Shown piece after piece: positions 10,032 to 20,970 of a stretch of DNA of 64,000 bases. Positions within the stretch are counted from its first letter, which is position 1. Every line of letters starts with the position of its first letter. Below the pieces are notes generated by a model. It searched no databases. It had not been told where the DNA came from and saw only the letters and a list, made by a program, of their open reading frames with translations. The position numbers were made by a program, and so were the translations under genes. The stretch lies in the NCBI GenBank assembly GCA_012934845.2, contig WNNJ02002381.1, positions 1-64,000 of the forward strand, read 5' to 3'. The DNA comes from Pomphorhynchus laevis. Its lineage: Eukaryota > Acanthocephala > Palaeacanthocephala > Echinorhynchida > Pomphorhynchidae.

Positions 10032-11420
10032 AATCTGATAGTGTCGAAAAGATCTTGGCATCAAATTGATGCAGACGCATTACGAGACTTCAATTATTTT
10101 CCTAGGTGTATGATCCCTAAAGTGGGAATTCTGATAGTGTCGAAAAGATCTTGGCAACAAATTAATGCAGACGCATTACGAGAGGCGGCATTAGGAACAT
10201 AATTTAACTGTTCTAGTAAAGATATTGAGGTACGGTGACATGTTATTGAATTAGATTTAGTAGCTCTTTCAGATAAGTTTGCATCACTCCGTAGTTGGTT
10301 TGACACTAAATTGCGATATGTTCCCAAAGAAAAGAATAGACTATTTAAACAGTTGTCATCGGAATAAATTTAAAAATGGTTTCTTAATTTGGTTAATCAT
10401 CTTAATATTACAAAAGGCAAAGTTTTGAGGATCAAGTATCTTTACAAATTGATAAAGAAAAAAATGGGCTTATGTGAAGGGATCCGAGCTCTGTTACCAG
10501 CTATTTCATCTTTAAAAGACGGTAACACTCGCGTGACATCGCCTGACAACAGGGTAGAAGTGTTTGCATCAGCTTTTGAGCTAACGCCAGATGCTTTCTC
10601 TAGAGTATGTGGAGATACATCATCACAGCATATAGAAATTGATTCTCCGTTTTAAAAGATAACAGCACATGAGGTTTCTGTTGAATTGGCTAAGTTATCT
10701 AGATCATCAGCAGCAGGCTCAGGTGATATCCACCCAACTTCTTAGGTTACTTGCTCCTGTTCTGGCTGATCAATTAGCTTCCATATTTGTGTTAAGAGTG
10801 CGCATCTCGAAGTTACCTAGTGTCCGAAAAAAAAGCGATTGTAGTACCAATTTATTAAAAATTGTGAAAGAGATTATACAAATAACTATAGGGCAATAAG
10901 TCTAACTAGAGTTGTATGCAAAGTTCTTAAGCGCATACTAAACAGGCGCATATATGATCATTTGAGTTTGTGAGAATTCTCAATAATGCACAGTATGGAT
11001 TTCGCCCTCTACGTTAATGTCTTACAAACTAATTATATGATCGTGAATATTGGGTTGGACTGATTTCTAACGGGTACTATATCGACGTAATATTTCTCGA
11101 CTTTAGTCGGGCTTTTGATAGGGTGCCCTACAAAATGCTTATTTCCATCCTTGAGTCTAATAAAGTCAATCGCTTCATTATAAGCTGGATTCAAGATTTT
11201 CTTAAAGATAGAACCATTGCTATTCGTGTAGGTCAATGTATATCGTCTTCTCGTTTTATCATCTCCGGAGTACCACGGGGATCAATCCTAGGTCCTTTGT
11301 TGTCCCATCGAGCGGTGAATGTTTGAAGTCATCTTCCAGCTGATGTCGTTGCGGTGCATACAATCAATGAATTTAAATCAAACATAAAGTGCTGGATTTG
11401 CAATGAGAACAAATGGTGGT
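10032..11420 (+). mobile_element. CR1-type LINE relic with internal deletion
   Basis: Plus-strand relic. A linker block (KKKMGLCEGIRALLPAISS, about 10460-10520) is followed by RT pieces SSAAGSGDIHP (about 10705-10735), DVIFLDFSRAFDRVPYKML (about 11080-11140) and SGVPRGSILGPLL (about 11265-11303). The sequence then jumps directly to the C-terminal end of the protein, LSHRAVNVWSHLPADVV-like (11300-11350), so the catalytic YADD region is deleted. At the left end a block of about 50 bp containing AAAGATCTTGGCA occurs twice (10036-10085 and 10130-10180). Confidence 0.65.
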
Positions 11421-11814
11421 TGTTGCAGTACCCATGGTCCTGATATATCTACGATGAATGATTTCTTCCTCGTATGATTTTTTTTGCAAGCGGTCAAAAC
11501 AGCCTTATAATTATGACCTGTAATAATATGAAATATAAATTTATGTAATTTGTAATACAATTATAATATTGTCCAATATTACGTTCGATGTGCTATTAAA
11601 TTGTCCAGGGCGTTTAAACATCGAGGGGGTAGTAAAATAAGAAATTATTGTTCACAAATTTTCGACTATTGTAACAATCCTTTTAAATAAATAAAGAATT
11701 TTATTAAATACAAAAACTCTATGCATAAATATGAAAATAAAATACGGTGAAGATATAAAAATGTAATAAAATGTCAATAATCTTCCGATAAGTTTTCTTA
11801 TAGTGATGAACAAT
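11421..11814. other. AT-rich spacer, no gene seen
   Basis: No open frame or repeat that I can support. Confidence 0.4.
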
Positions 11815-13915
11815 GGGGATCAGAACCCTCCTGTTTGCACCACCCGCCTTCCGTCTGAACAATTCAGGGCCTCACACACCTGATGGTCTAGTCAAGGCGT
11901 ACTATGGTAGGTAATCTCAAGACGAGGAGCTTATGAAATCTGGGTTTTTGCTCTGGGGGACGTTCTCTAGAAAAGAAAACTAATTCCGAGATACCCCAAG
12001 TACCCCAGAGGCGCACCTGAGCTTTCACATTTAATTACAGATGCTGGACCTGTTTCAGGGCCCATCTAGCTCTCTTCAGTAGACTTTTGAATTTAATAAA
12101 ATCTGGTCAGGTCGACAATTTAATCGTAATGATACACCCGAGATATTTTACTAAATGTGTAAAGGTAAGGAGTAGTTGATTGTTCAATATGAAAGAGGGA
12201 GCTGAACTTGGCGATCTTTTTAGTTTTTACTTTGTAGCAGGGGCGCCATCAAAAACAACCACCTGCTATTTAGATGAGTTGAGAATAAGATTGGACGTAG
12301 TTAACTGATGCACCTGGGTCAAGATAACAGGGCTGTGGTATCATCAGCGTATATCACTACATGTTGATCGTTTTTAAATGTCTTAAAGAGTATAATCGAA
12401 GCAACAATATATAAGATGGGTCCAGATAACGGGGCTGTGGTATCATCAGCGTATACCACTAGATGTTGATCACGTTTAAAATTCTTGAATAGTACAATGG
12501 AGGCAACAAGATATAAGACAGGAGAATGTGGGGATCGTTGAGGCACACCTTAATAGAGTAAAACTGACGAACATCAGGTTCGTTTTCATACAAGAACCGC
12601 TTAGTGTACAGCAGTATCTCAACGCTGTTAACAATTCTCGCAGACAACCTGAAGGACCTGAGAGAAGAGATAACGAAGGTGATTGACATGAGGTCAAATG
12701 CAGCGGGAAAGTCAAGAAAAACAGCTACAGCAAGCTTATGACCGTTATCCTGACAAAACCGTTCTACTTCGCCAATAGCTGAATAAACCGATCAATTTTT
12801 TCAAACCAATGAAAACCTGAAGGGATTAACTTATACTTACCAGGATGGACGCGGATTCTACGCTCAAGCTATTTTTCGTAGATAGAGTTGAGGGAGTTTT
12901 TGAATCGAAATGGGTCGCAGGTCTTTAGGTCATGAGACATATTTTTTCTTTGCTAAAAATATTCTGCAGCTAATATTAATGCCGGCTACATCGGATAGTG
13001 AGGCTAACAGCATAGTGATACAGACTTATCTTTCTGATCAACTCTTAAAGTTGACTTAATCGAGAAGAGAATGGAATATGGAATCTGGAGTTGTCCGGAA
13101 GTGGACCCCAGGCGTTCAGGATATCGGTAACTGATAAATCCCTGCTCCTGAAGTCATCCGAAGGCGAGATTGATTGAAGAGATTGAGTGGGCCAATAATT
13201 GTGTGGGGTTAGTGACTCCTCCAAAACTTGGTCAAGGCCTATGTTGCCAATCAAACCAGATGCTCTCTCCTTCCCAGTAGGCAAACTTCTCCTTCTTGAA
13301 TATCTTCCAAAAGGAAAACTGAGAAGGATTAAGACGAGCAATGCTTGCCCTAACTCTACTCAGCTGGAACCTATATCTAGAGCTCCAGTATTCTTGCGAG
13401 AAGGCCTGCCTAAGGGAAACAGATAGATTAGAAAGGTGTAGCATTTTTGCCAGGATCTTGAGTTTTGTTAGAGTAGGATTAAAAATGCAACCTTTGTAGG
13501 TAGTCGACAAAATCGCGGTAGCTTGCGATGAAAGGTAGGAATAAAATCGGGTCAGACCCGCATTTTATACAATAGGGAAGAGTTGGATAGCTGTCTGGAA
13601 GCAGGTCACTCTGATTGGACCATGGTGAAACATACTTCTAAGCAACGTATTTCACTCTAACCGCCAACGGAGTAGGTCGTGTGAGGTGGACAGTTTTTGG
13701 AGTGATTGCTAGGTTCAGATGGGCTTTAACAGCCACATCTTATGAAGCAGTAGTATGTCGAGGAGTTAGTTGTAGTGCAATGAAACGTGAGGAATGGTGG
13801 TGTATGTATACGATAGTCATTCTTAGCTCTGTGTATTGCTACGTTAATCCAACGACCAGTTCTGTCGTTGAAGTCTCCAAGCAGTCACGGTTCTTGTAAA
13901 TTTATCCCTGTCGAA
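11815..13915 (-). mobile_element. LINE family B, copy 2, broken, with duplicated catalytic block
   Basis: Minus-strand copy of the family seen at 6655-8440. It runs from the C-terminal and 3' part (11815-12150) through the RT (12320-12960) and pre-RT segment (13045-13510) to an endonuclease C-terminal remnant that stops near 13915. At 12319-12546 the segment containing the catalytic YADDTT box is tandemly duplicated with a period of about 100 bp, so the box occurs twice in one frame. Several frame changes are present. Confidence 0.75.
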
Positions 13916-13919
13916 TATA

Positions 13920-14265
13920 TATATAATAGTAGTGCACAGATGTGCTGAGTAAACAACGGTCCAGGATTTCTTACGAAATACGGCATTTATACTAAATGGT
14001 GTTGCTTGATAGACTGAACTTCGATTCACGAGTTTCAATCAACATGTCACTTCTAGACGACCACTTCAGCATCGAAATGATGAGTACCCGGCAACACTCA
14101 TCAGTAGAATGAGGTACACACTGGTCGTTTCGGTTGCCTGTGTGACATTGTGAATAAAGGCGTTTCTGACACTTTGTTTAATTGACTGAGGCTTACGCTC
14201 TTTAGCAGATCGAATTGCTGTGCGGACCATCCTTAAACACTAGGCAGAGGTTGTTGTTAACCGAA
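13920..14265 (-). repeat. Dispersed repeat carrying a permuted hammerhead-like core
   Basis: About 340 bp related to 47060-47420, with the same order of blocks (TCACTTCT, GACCACTTCA, CGAAATGATGA, CACTC, CGTTTCGG). It is more distantly related to the tandem units at 16415-17145. It lies between a family B LINE and the Penelope-like element, and its left end shares the AGTAGTGCAC block found again near 16277. Confidence 0.6.
14047..14138 (-). ncRNA. Hammerhead-like core in non-standard segment order
   Basis: Read on the minus strand, the order is GGCAAC-C-GAAA, then ACGACC, then TCATTCTA directly before CTGATGA, then GT-GTTGCC, a spacer, GGTCGT-C and TAGAAGTGA. GGCAAC pairs with GTTGCC (stem II), ACGACC with GGTCGT (stem III) and TCATTCTA with TAGAAGTGA (stem I, one bulged G). 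A GTC cleavage triplet sits in the correct place. The order of the three segments is not one of the known hammerhead permutations. Confidence 0.5.
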
Positions 14266-14287
14266 AATAAGGACAATTATTATATAT

Positions 14288-14355
14288 TTACACAATTATT
14301 TTTAACAAAAGCTTTCGACTTCTCACTGAAGTCTTCGTCAGTTATATTTGTGTAA
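14288..14355 (-). ncRNA. Hammerhead ribozyme of the Penelope-like element
   Basis: Minus strand, 14313-14341: CTGACGA, then a six-base stem GACTTC/GAAGTC with loop AGTGA, then GAAA. The flanks TTACACAA (at 14348-14355 on the plus complement) and TTGTGTAA (14288-14295) pair as an eight-base stem I, and GCTTTTGT provides a short stem III. Core order is canonical. Hammerheads in Penelope-like elements are established, and the position 3' of the nuclease domain fits. Confidence 0.8.
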
Positions 14356-14394
14356 TACTGCTTACACGCCGATTTTGTCACTTTATACGTTTAA

Positions 14395-15879
14395 TCATGG
14401 AAGTCGGCATCTGTGATGTGTGTTTAGTGTTGTATCACACATTAATTGAGCAATCCACTGCTGTTCACACAACTTACGTTTTGCCTCGTTGGCAAATCCA
14501 CCTCGTATGATGGTAACTTGCATTGTGTGATCAGCGTTCGTGATGGTATGTGTTGCCGCACCGTCGCGTCCTATACGCTTTTTCTTTATATCTGCACGTC
14601 TGTTATTTGATCGGACGTTCATTTGTTCTGATGTTTCTCCTACATATTGTTGATGGCAACGAGTACATTCACACAGATAGACGATATTTTTGGATTTGCA
14701 GGTATATTCGCCATCTGTAGAATATCGCATGCCAGTTGTAGTCCCGGAGAAAAGCTGTGAGATCTTCATTTCAGAACAACATTTGCAACGTTTATCCATA
14801 CAAGGTCTACTTATTCTTTCTTTTTGTTTCTTGTATTTTAGTAGACTTTGTAGGTTACAACTTGTTCTAAACCTCACCTTTGGATAGCGGAAATCTGTCA
14901 GTTTGGTGGATTTGATCGATCTGTTTATATCAGACTGGATATTTGCTAGGGCAGGATGGTAGTCTATCACTGTGTGGAAGGCATTTAGTGTTTCTACAGC
15001 TTCCTTGTTTTTGACTAATAGAAGTTTAGAACGATCCATTTTTCTTACGTTATTAAACTGTCTATTTATATATTTAGGCGTGCATCCGCGATCAATAAAT
15101 TCTTCATGCAGACTTTGAAGGCAGCGTTCGAAAATAACATTATTTGAACATATTTTCTTTGTTCTAATTGCCTCATTCCGTATTAATAATCGTTTTACTT
15201 TAGGATGATGTGCACTGCTTGCATGAATCAGATCACGAGTATCTTCGAACTTGCGAAAGACAAAAGTTTTCCAAGAATTTGATGATGTTTTAGTCAGCAT
15301 GACGTCTAGAAAACTAATCATAGTAGCATCATTTATTACGTTGCTCGTAAAGTTAAGTTCTGATTCATTATTAAGCCCATCAAGAAACTCCTTTAGTTTT
15401 CCTAAGCCGTGATCCCAGACACAAAAAATATCATCAATGTATCTTAACCGTAAACTCGGTTTACATTTGCATTTGCTGATGTATCTCTCCTCAATCGCAG
15501 CAACATACAATCCGGCATACGTTGGGCCGACTGGAGTACCTATGGTTGCTCCAATTTGTTGCAGATATAGTTTATCATTGAAGCTGAATATGTTCGAGGT
15601 AAGAACCATCTTTAGGAGTTGCGATAGACTCTCAGTTTCGCTCTCATCAGTTCCTGCGTCGGCAAGAAATTTACGTATTGCTTTCACTCCATTTTCATGA
15701 ACAATTGAAGTGAATAGAGACTCCACGTCAAGGGTGCATAATATAGACGTAGTTTGTATATGAGGTAGGAATGCCTCAAGTGCCCGTATAAATCCATCAG
15801 TACTAGAAACAAAGGATGGTCGACCGGCAATAATTGGATACAGTGTTTTGTGCAAGTATCTTGATATATTCTTGCACAT
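14395..15879 (-). CDS. Penelope-like RT plus GIY-YIG endonuclease
   Basis: 494 open codons from an ATG at 15879-15877, which is internal to the original protein. RT blocks: LDVESLFTSI (residues 50-59), GTPVGPTYAGLY (114-125) and YIDDIF (147-152), the Penelope form of the catalytic box. A Cys-rich linker follows with C360, C365, C367 and C368. The GIY-YIG domain begins NIVYLCECTRCHQQYVGET (398-416) and continues with the conserved NNRRADI stretch and a C-terminal Glu and Trp (CEQQW). The linker Cys motif is typical of the Neptune-like branch. Such enzymes nick DNA and prime reverse transcription at the nick. No break is seen inside this frame. Confidence 0.85.
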   Translation of the reverse strand: MCKNISRYLHKTLYPIIAGRPSFVSSTDGFIRALEAFLPHIQTTSILCTLDVESLFTSIVHENGVKAIRKFLADAGTDESETESLSQLLKMVLTSNIFSFNDKLYLQQIGATIGTPVGPTYAGLYVAAIEERYISKCKCKPSLRLRYIDDIFCVWDHGLGKLKEFLDGLNNESELNFTSNVINDATMISFLDVMLTKTSSNSWKTFVFRKFEDTRDLIHASSAHHPKVKRLLIRNEAIRTKKICSNNVIFERCLQSLHEEFIDRGCTPKYINRQFNNVRKMDRSKLLLVKNKEAVETLNAFHTVIDYHPALANIQSDINRSIKSTKLTDFRYPKVRFRTSCNLQSLLKYKKQKERISRPCMDKRCKCCSEMKISQLFSGTTTGMRYSTDGEYTCKSKNIVYLCECTRCHQQYVGETSEQMNVRSNNRRADIKKKRIGRDGAATHTITNADHTMQVTIIRGGFANEAKRKLCEQQWIAQLMCDTTLNTHHRCRLP

Positions 15880-15893
15880 CGTTCCGCAATTTC

Positions 15894-16166
15894 TTACAAT
15901 TTGTCTTCCCGGACAAGGATTAAGGTTTTTGTGAATCTTCGGTAGAAGATATAAATGTCCTGCAATGGATTCGGTTTTCTCAACGACTTAGCAAGGCTTT
16001 CATCAGGAATAAGCTTCTGTATAGTTGCTTCAACGGATTTTACAGTTTCTTGGAAATACTCACTATTGACCGTTTGATAAGCGTTTGATTGTAACTGTCT
16101 CAATCCTTCGTTGATATAAACTTCTTTATTAAGAATGACTATCTTACTTCCTTTATCTGCAGGCAA
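15894..16166 (-). CDS. Penelope-like element, N-terminal fragment before the RT core
   Basis: Open frame containing ADKGSKIVILNKEVYI, the conserved block that precedes the RT core in Penelope-like proteins (usually ADKG.. followed by a PKIHK-like block). It is in a different frame from the long downstream part. It marks the 5' limit of the element, which fades out near 16200. Confidence 0.7.
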   Translation of the reverse strand: MPADKGSKIVILNKEVYINEGLRQLQSNAYQTVNSEYFQETVKSVEATIQKLIPDESLAKSLRKPNPLQDIYIFYRRFTKTLILVREDKL

Positions 16167-16301
16167 TATTAGAATATCGTTGTTGTTGCGTAATTAATAG
16201 CCGCTCTTTGGTTTCACTCTAGGTTGTTTTCGATGAATGGGTTCGGTGGCATTACATATCACATTACATATAATAGTAGTGCACGGATGTGCTTAGTATA
16301 C

Positions 16302-16418
<117 letters not shown>

Positions 16419-16538
16419 TAGTGCGAAAAATCGCTTGAAACTGTGGTCCAGGAGCCTAAACTGGCTACTATTGATTTAAAATCCATATGAGCTGCTAAAA
16501 AACTGGACTTCGATCATCAGCTCCATCAGTCTAATGTA

Positions 16539-16613
16539 TCACTCCAAAACGCCCTGAACCAGCCAGCAATCATCGTCAGTCGGATGAAGTTGGTTAGGGT
16601 GCGTTTCGACTGC
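16539..16613 (-). ncRNA. Hammerhead-like core in non-standard order, unit 1
   Basis: Minus-strand order: GCAGTC-GAAA, ACGC(A)CC, TCATCCGA-CTGACGA-T-GATTGC, spacer, GGGCGT-T, TTGGAGTGA. Stem II has one G-U pair, stem I one G-U pair and one bulged G, and stem III four plus two pairs. Cleavage triplet would be GTT. X and Y linkers also pair (AACCA with TGGTT). Confidence 0.45.
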
Positions 16614-16929
16614 TTTTGTGATAACTATAAAGACACCAGCAATTCCCCACTATGCTAAACAAAACTCGAGTGCAGAAAGCGTTTTTACTGGCTTGCTGCG
16701 CGTATGGACCTTCTAGTTATTCTTTATATGCACCAATGCGTATCCGTTGGTTACGAGGGCACTGAATTTCTCACAGGATTCCGAAAGGAATACGTTTTTT
16801 ATAAATTGGTAGTGCGAAAAATCGCTTGAAACTGTGGTCCAGGAGCCTAAACTGGCTACTATTGATTTAAAATCCATATGAGCTGCTAAAAAACTGGACT
16901 TCGATCATCAGCTCCATCAGTCTAATGTA

Positions 16930-17003
16930 TCACTCCGAGACGCCCCGAACCACCCAGCAGTCATCGTCAGTCGGATGAAGTGGTTAGGGTGCGTTTCGAC
17001 TGC
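16930..17003 (-). ncRNA. Hammerhead-like core in non-standard order, unit 2
   Basis: As in unit 1, but every difference improves the fold: stem II GCAGTC/GACTGC, stem III with ACGC/GCGT and CCC/GGG, stem I TCATCCGA/TCGGAGTGA, and a GTC triplet. The linkers AACCAC and GTGGTT pair perfectly, which extends stem III and places the CTGACGA segment in its loop. Confidence 0.5.
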
Positions 17004-17173
17004 TTTTGTGATAGCTATAAAGACACCAGCAATTCCTCACGATGCTAAACAAAACTCAGGTGCAGAAAGCGTTTTTACTGGCTTGCTGCGTGTGTGGACC
17101 TTCTAGTTATTCTTTATATGCACAAACGCGTATCCGTTGGTTACTTTATATATATTTATTTATATATATTGAA

Positions 17174-17290
17174 TAGTTGCTAGGTCACACAAGCTGACTT
17201 TCGCATTGAAAACCAGCTACAGGATCCTTCCTTCATGATATCTAATTCCATACACCCTGACTACTAACGGCACCATTGCCACAGCCGTAT
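17174..17290 (+). repeat. Third copy of the short dispersed repeat near 6235 and 6588
   Basis: Shares GCATTGAAAACCAGCTACAG and the TCCTTCCTTCAT end with the copies at 6235-6330 and 6588-6655. Confidence 0.45.
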
Positions 17291-17449
17291 ATTTTGTTGA
17301 ATATTTAAAATTTCATTTTCATTTTCTCAATCATATCAGATTTTGCTGAATATTTAAAATCTTGTTCTACTTTTATAATAAAACTAAATAAAACTAAAAT
17401 CACCACAGCCTGAAGATGGTAGTAGTTTTCCATTGCAATATTTAAAAAA

Positions 17450-20400
17450 ATCAAAAAAATCCTTTGTGAACGGTGAATCCCAGATATTTTACTCGACTCG
17501 TAAAGATGGGGAGTATTGAGCCTGCAAAATGGAGGAGAGTGCTAGTCTCTTAAGCTTCATTTTACTGGCGCAGGGGCGCCATGAAAGACGACAACCTGCG
17601 ATTTGTTGGAGTTTAAAATAAGATTGGATGAGGGTAACTGATCTTTTAATCTTAAAAAGAAACGGCTAATGTCCGAGACAACATCTTTGCACCTGCGTCT
17701 AGAAAACAGGGCTTAGGTATCATTAGCGTATACCACTAGATGCTGATCGCTTTAAATTTTTTTTGGAAAGTTCAATGAGGCAGCAAGAAACAAGATAGGA
17801 GAAAGTGGGGAACCTTGAGGCACACCTATAATAGGGTAGAACTGACGTGCATTAGGGTCATTGTCATAGAAGAATCTCTTGGTATACAACAATATATCCA
17901 CCCTGTTAACAATTCTCGCAGCAACCCAATGGACCTGAGAGAAGAGATAACAAAAGGAATGAAAATGCGGTCAAATACAGCAGAAAAGTCAAGAAAAACA
18001 ACCACAGCAAGCTGATGACTATTATATTGACAAAACTGATGAATTTCATCTCTTGCAGTATGGACAGAGCGATCTTTTATGTAGCCATGAAAACCTAGTG
18101 GGATTAAATTTTGTCCAATTAGATGGTCGCGGATTTTAAGCGCAAGCGCCTTTTCGTAAATGGGTATGAGGGAGTTTTGAATCGAGATAGGTCGCAGAGC
18201 TTTAGAACATGAAATCGATTTCTTTTAGGCATAAAAACACGACGGCTGATATTAATGCCAGCAACATAACACGGGGAGGGTAGTAGCATTGTGATGGCGA
18301 CCTCCTATCTCTGACTGTTGGATTTTGTAGGTGCCTGGAAGTGGCCCACAGGAGTTTAGGATATCTGTGACAGATATATCCCTATTCCTGAAGTCGCACC
18401 AAGGCGGGATTGGTTGGGGAGATTGAGTGACTCCATAATTATGTAAAGATAGTGACTCCTCCAAAACTTTGTCAAAGCCTATGCTACCAATCTAAACCAA
18501 AGATCAATCCTTCCAGCAGACAACCTCTCCTTCTTGAATATCTTCCAGAAGGAAGCCTGAGAGGGTAAAGGTGAGCAATGCTTGCCCTATCCCTGCTCAG
18601 CTGGAAACTATATCTAGAGCTCCAGTATTCATTCAAGAGGGCCTTTCTGGCGGAAACAGAGAGATTGGGAAGATGTAGCATTTTAGCAAGGACCTTGAGT
18701 TTTGCTGGAGTGGCATTGTATATGCAACTTTTATAGGTAGTCGAAAGCAACGCGGTAGCTTGCGATGAAAGGTAGGAATAAAATTCGGTCAAACTCTCAT
18801 TACCAATTCTAAGAAAGAGTTGGATAGCTACCTGAAAGAAGGCCACTCTGATGGATCAAAGTGAAATATCCTTCTAATCAACGTATCTTTCTCTATTCAC
18901 CAGCGAATAAGGTAATGAGAAGTGGTCTGATGTTGGCGCGACTGCTCAGTACAGATGGGTTTCAACAACCACTTTTTATGAAGGAGTAATATGTCGAGGA
19001 GAGAATTAGTTGTTGAGCAATGAAAGGTGGAGGAAGGTGTTTTGTGAATAAGATAGTCGTTCCTGGCTCTGCTGAGTGCTGCATTAATCCAACGACCAGT
19101 TCTGTCGTTGAAGTAACTAAGTAACATGTCATAACCGCCACCAAATATACGATCGAGGTCACGGTTCTTGTGAATTTCTCCCGGCCGGGTATATAAATTG
19201 GCTATAATGATGCGTTTACCGTTTTTACAGAGTGATATAGCTAAACTAGACAGGGCTGGACAAAAATAGTTCAGTAAGAGGGATGATCTTAAGGATCACT
19301 TTACTAGGGTTAAAAGATCTTGAGATGAAGAGGAGTGAGGGGGTTATGTACGGAGTATTGTGAGTGTATATGTGCTTAGGGATAAATCGAGTAATGTCAT
19401 GGGAAAGACGGATAGACCGCGTCTCCAATAGGATTATAACATCTGCATATCTACCAGATATAAGGCTAAGTGCGGAAAAACCTCCCGAATTCCACTGACA
19501 AATATTTAGTGAAAAAGGTCCTTGATTACTTACCATTGTGTTAATTTAACTGGAGTGGGATGCCTCCTTCTAGTCGGAGCCGGAGGTGAGACGGTTGCCC
19601 TTCCCACCTCCGGCCAAATTAGGTGGAGTCATTTGCCCACGGGCATTATCTTCATTTCCCGAGGTGACCAATACTTCCCAAACTTTGTCTTTTTTAGCCA
19701 ATTTTAGCGGATAGACTCAGCATAGTAACCTTACGCTTATTCGAATAGGGTGCTCTTTTTGAAGCCTTAGTATTTGTCGTTTGAGTAATTCGTGACTCAT
19801 CGAACTTGGCAACTAGATATTGTATTAATGTATGCATTTCTTCCATGTTAGCATGTTGCATGGCATCAATTAGTTTAACAATATCAACATCCTACATTAT
19901 TTTTTCAGTTGATCTAATATTGTCCGAGCAAGCTTCGACGAAGTTGACTGGTTTAGCAGGCGATCCACAATGGTACTTATAGCTTTTAAAGAAGCTGCAT
20001 TTCCTCGACCAGGATGGGTATTCCCCACCGCAGTTTGAACAGTGGGCAGGCATTTCGCATTTTCCAGAATGATCATCTGACGATCCGCATACTCCACAAG
20101 TTCAGGGAAGATTGCATTTTGATGCCCAATGCCCCCATTTATTATAGCTATTGCAAAGGGGGGTACGTCTGGGATCAGAATCTATAACAGTGAAAGACAG
20201 GTTATGCCCCCGTAAGGGGTTACATGAGGTATTCGCAAGGCATTCTGTCTGGTCCACAGACGTTGAACAAAAGGCCACGGGAATCGGAAAGTCATTCTTT
20301 CCCGTGAGTAAACGCATATTAGACACGTTGTATTCTTTTTCCAGGGCCTGTACGTCGTCCGCTGACAAAGGACGGAAAGTTATTTATTTTTACGGACGCC

Positions 20401-20750
20401 TGGATTGGCTTGAATGTTATCGTTCCAAAATCAGAAAACTCCTCTTGAAAAACTGCGAGGTCTGAGGTACAAAAGGATTTTCGAATCTCAGCCTCAAAAT
20501 ATTTTATAGAGTTGAATCATATACTTTTCTTGTACATTTCTGTGAATCCTTTCATAAACTTATTGAATAAGTTATGTTTTTCGAATGGTTGGAGGAGTTT
20601 CACGATTACTAGATTTACCAATTTTTACACAGGAGGCAGTTCTCCCTCTGTGCTCGCGATCAAATTTAAGGAACAATCTCCACTTACCTCCTTTTCTGCA
20701 TTTGCTGAAAAATTTGTTTTCAAAGAATGCTTTGATCGCTCCATCGTATA
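17450..20750 (-). mobile_element. LINE family B, copy 3, the longest, with ORF1 and endonuclease remnants
   Basis: Minus-strand relic that keeps the 5' half of the family: ORF1 (about 20750-19700), the start of ORF2 with the APE endonuclease signature FSLNICQWNSGG (near 19510), an endonuclease C-terminal part with RTGRWINAALSRARNDYL (about 19100), the pre-RT segment KLKVLAKMLHLPNLSVSARK (about 18680) and RT fragments down to 17460. The 3' end of the family is absent. Many frame changes. Confidence 0.75.
20102..20368 (-). pseudogene. LINE family B ORF1 fragment with zinc knuckle
   Basis: Contains SADDVQALEKEYNVSNMRLL and, near the end, a knuckle-like C-x2-Y-x4-H-x4-C (LCNSYNKWGHWASKC) in which the second Cys of the CCHC pattern has become Tyr. 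ORF1 proteins of I/Jockey-type LINEs bind their RNA through such knuckles. A further fragment of the same protein is at 19897-20097 in another frame. Confidence 0.6.
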
Positions 20751-20970
20751 CTTTCTTTCCATACTTTTCACTTCCTGTATAAAATGTGTACAGGAAAATG
20801 TAAATATGTGTCATAAGTGACAAAGTTTCGTTTTGAAAATGAAACGACGGAGCGATCAAAGTATTCTATGGAAAAAAAATTCCAGCAAATGCAGAAACAG
20901 AGGTAAGTAGAGTTTGTTCCCTTAATTTAATCTCAAGCACGGAGGGAGAACTACCTCCTGTGCACGTCGG
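20629..20970. repeat. Inverted repeat, arms of about 118 bp, from two head-to-head LINE copies
   Basis: The left arm (20629-20745) and right arm (about 20851-20970) are reverse complements with a few mismatches. Shared blocks are GGAGGCAGTTCTCCCTC-like and GGAGCGATCAAAG. The spacer is about 105 bp. The arms look like the ORF1 N-terminal region of family B, once in each orientation. Confidence 0.7.

Larger units (their letters stand above)
14270..16200 (-). mobile_element. Penelope-like element, 5'-truncated
   Basis: A minus-strand Penelope-like retroelement with RT, a Cys-rich linker and a GIY-YIG nuclease. A hammerhead ribozyme lies just beyond the 3' end of the coding part, as is known for the terminal repeats of this group. 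The 5' portion beyond about 16200 is absent and no second terminal repeat is seen. The coding region is open apart from about one frame change between its two recognisable parts, so it is truncated but not very old. Confidence 0.85.
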
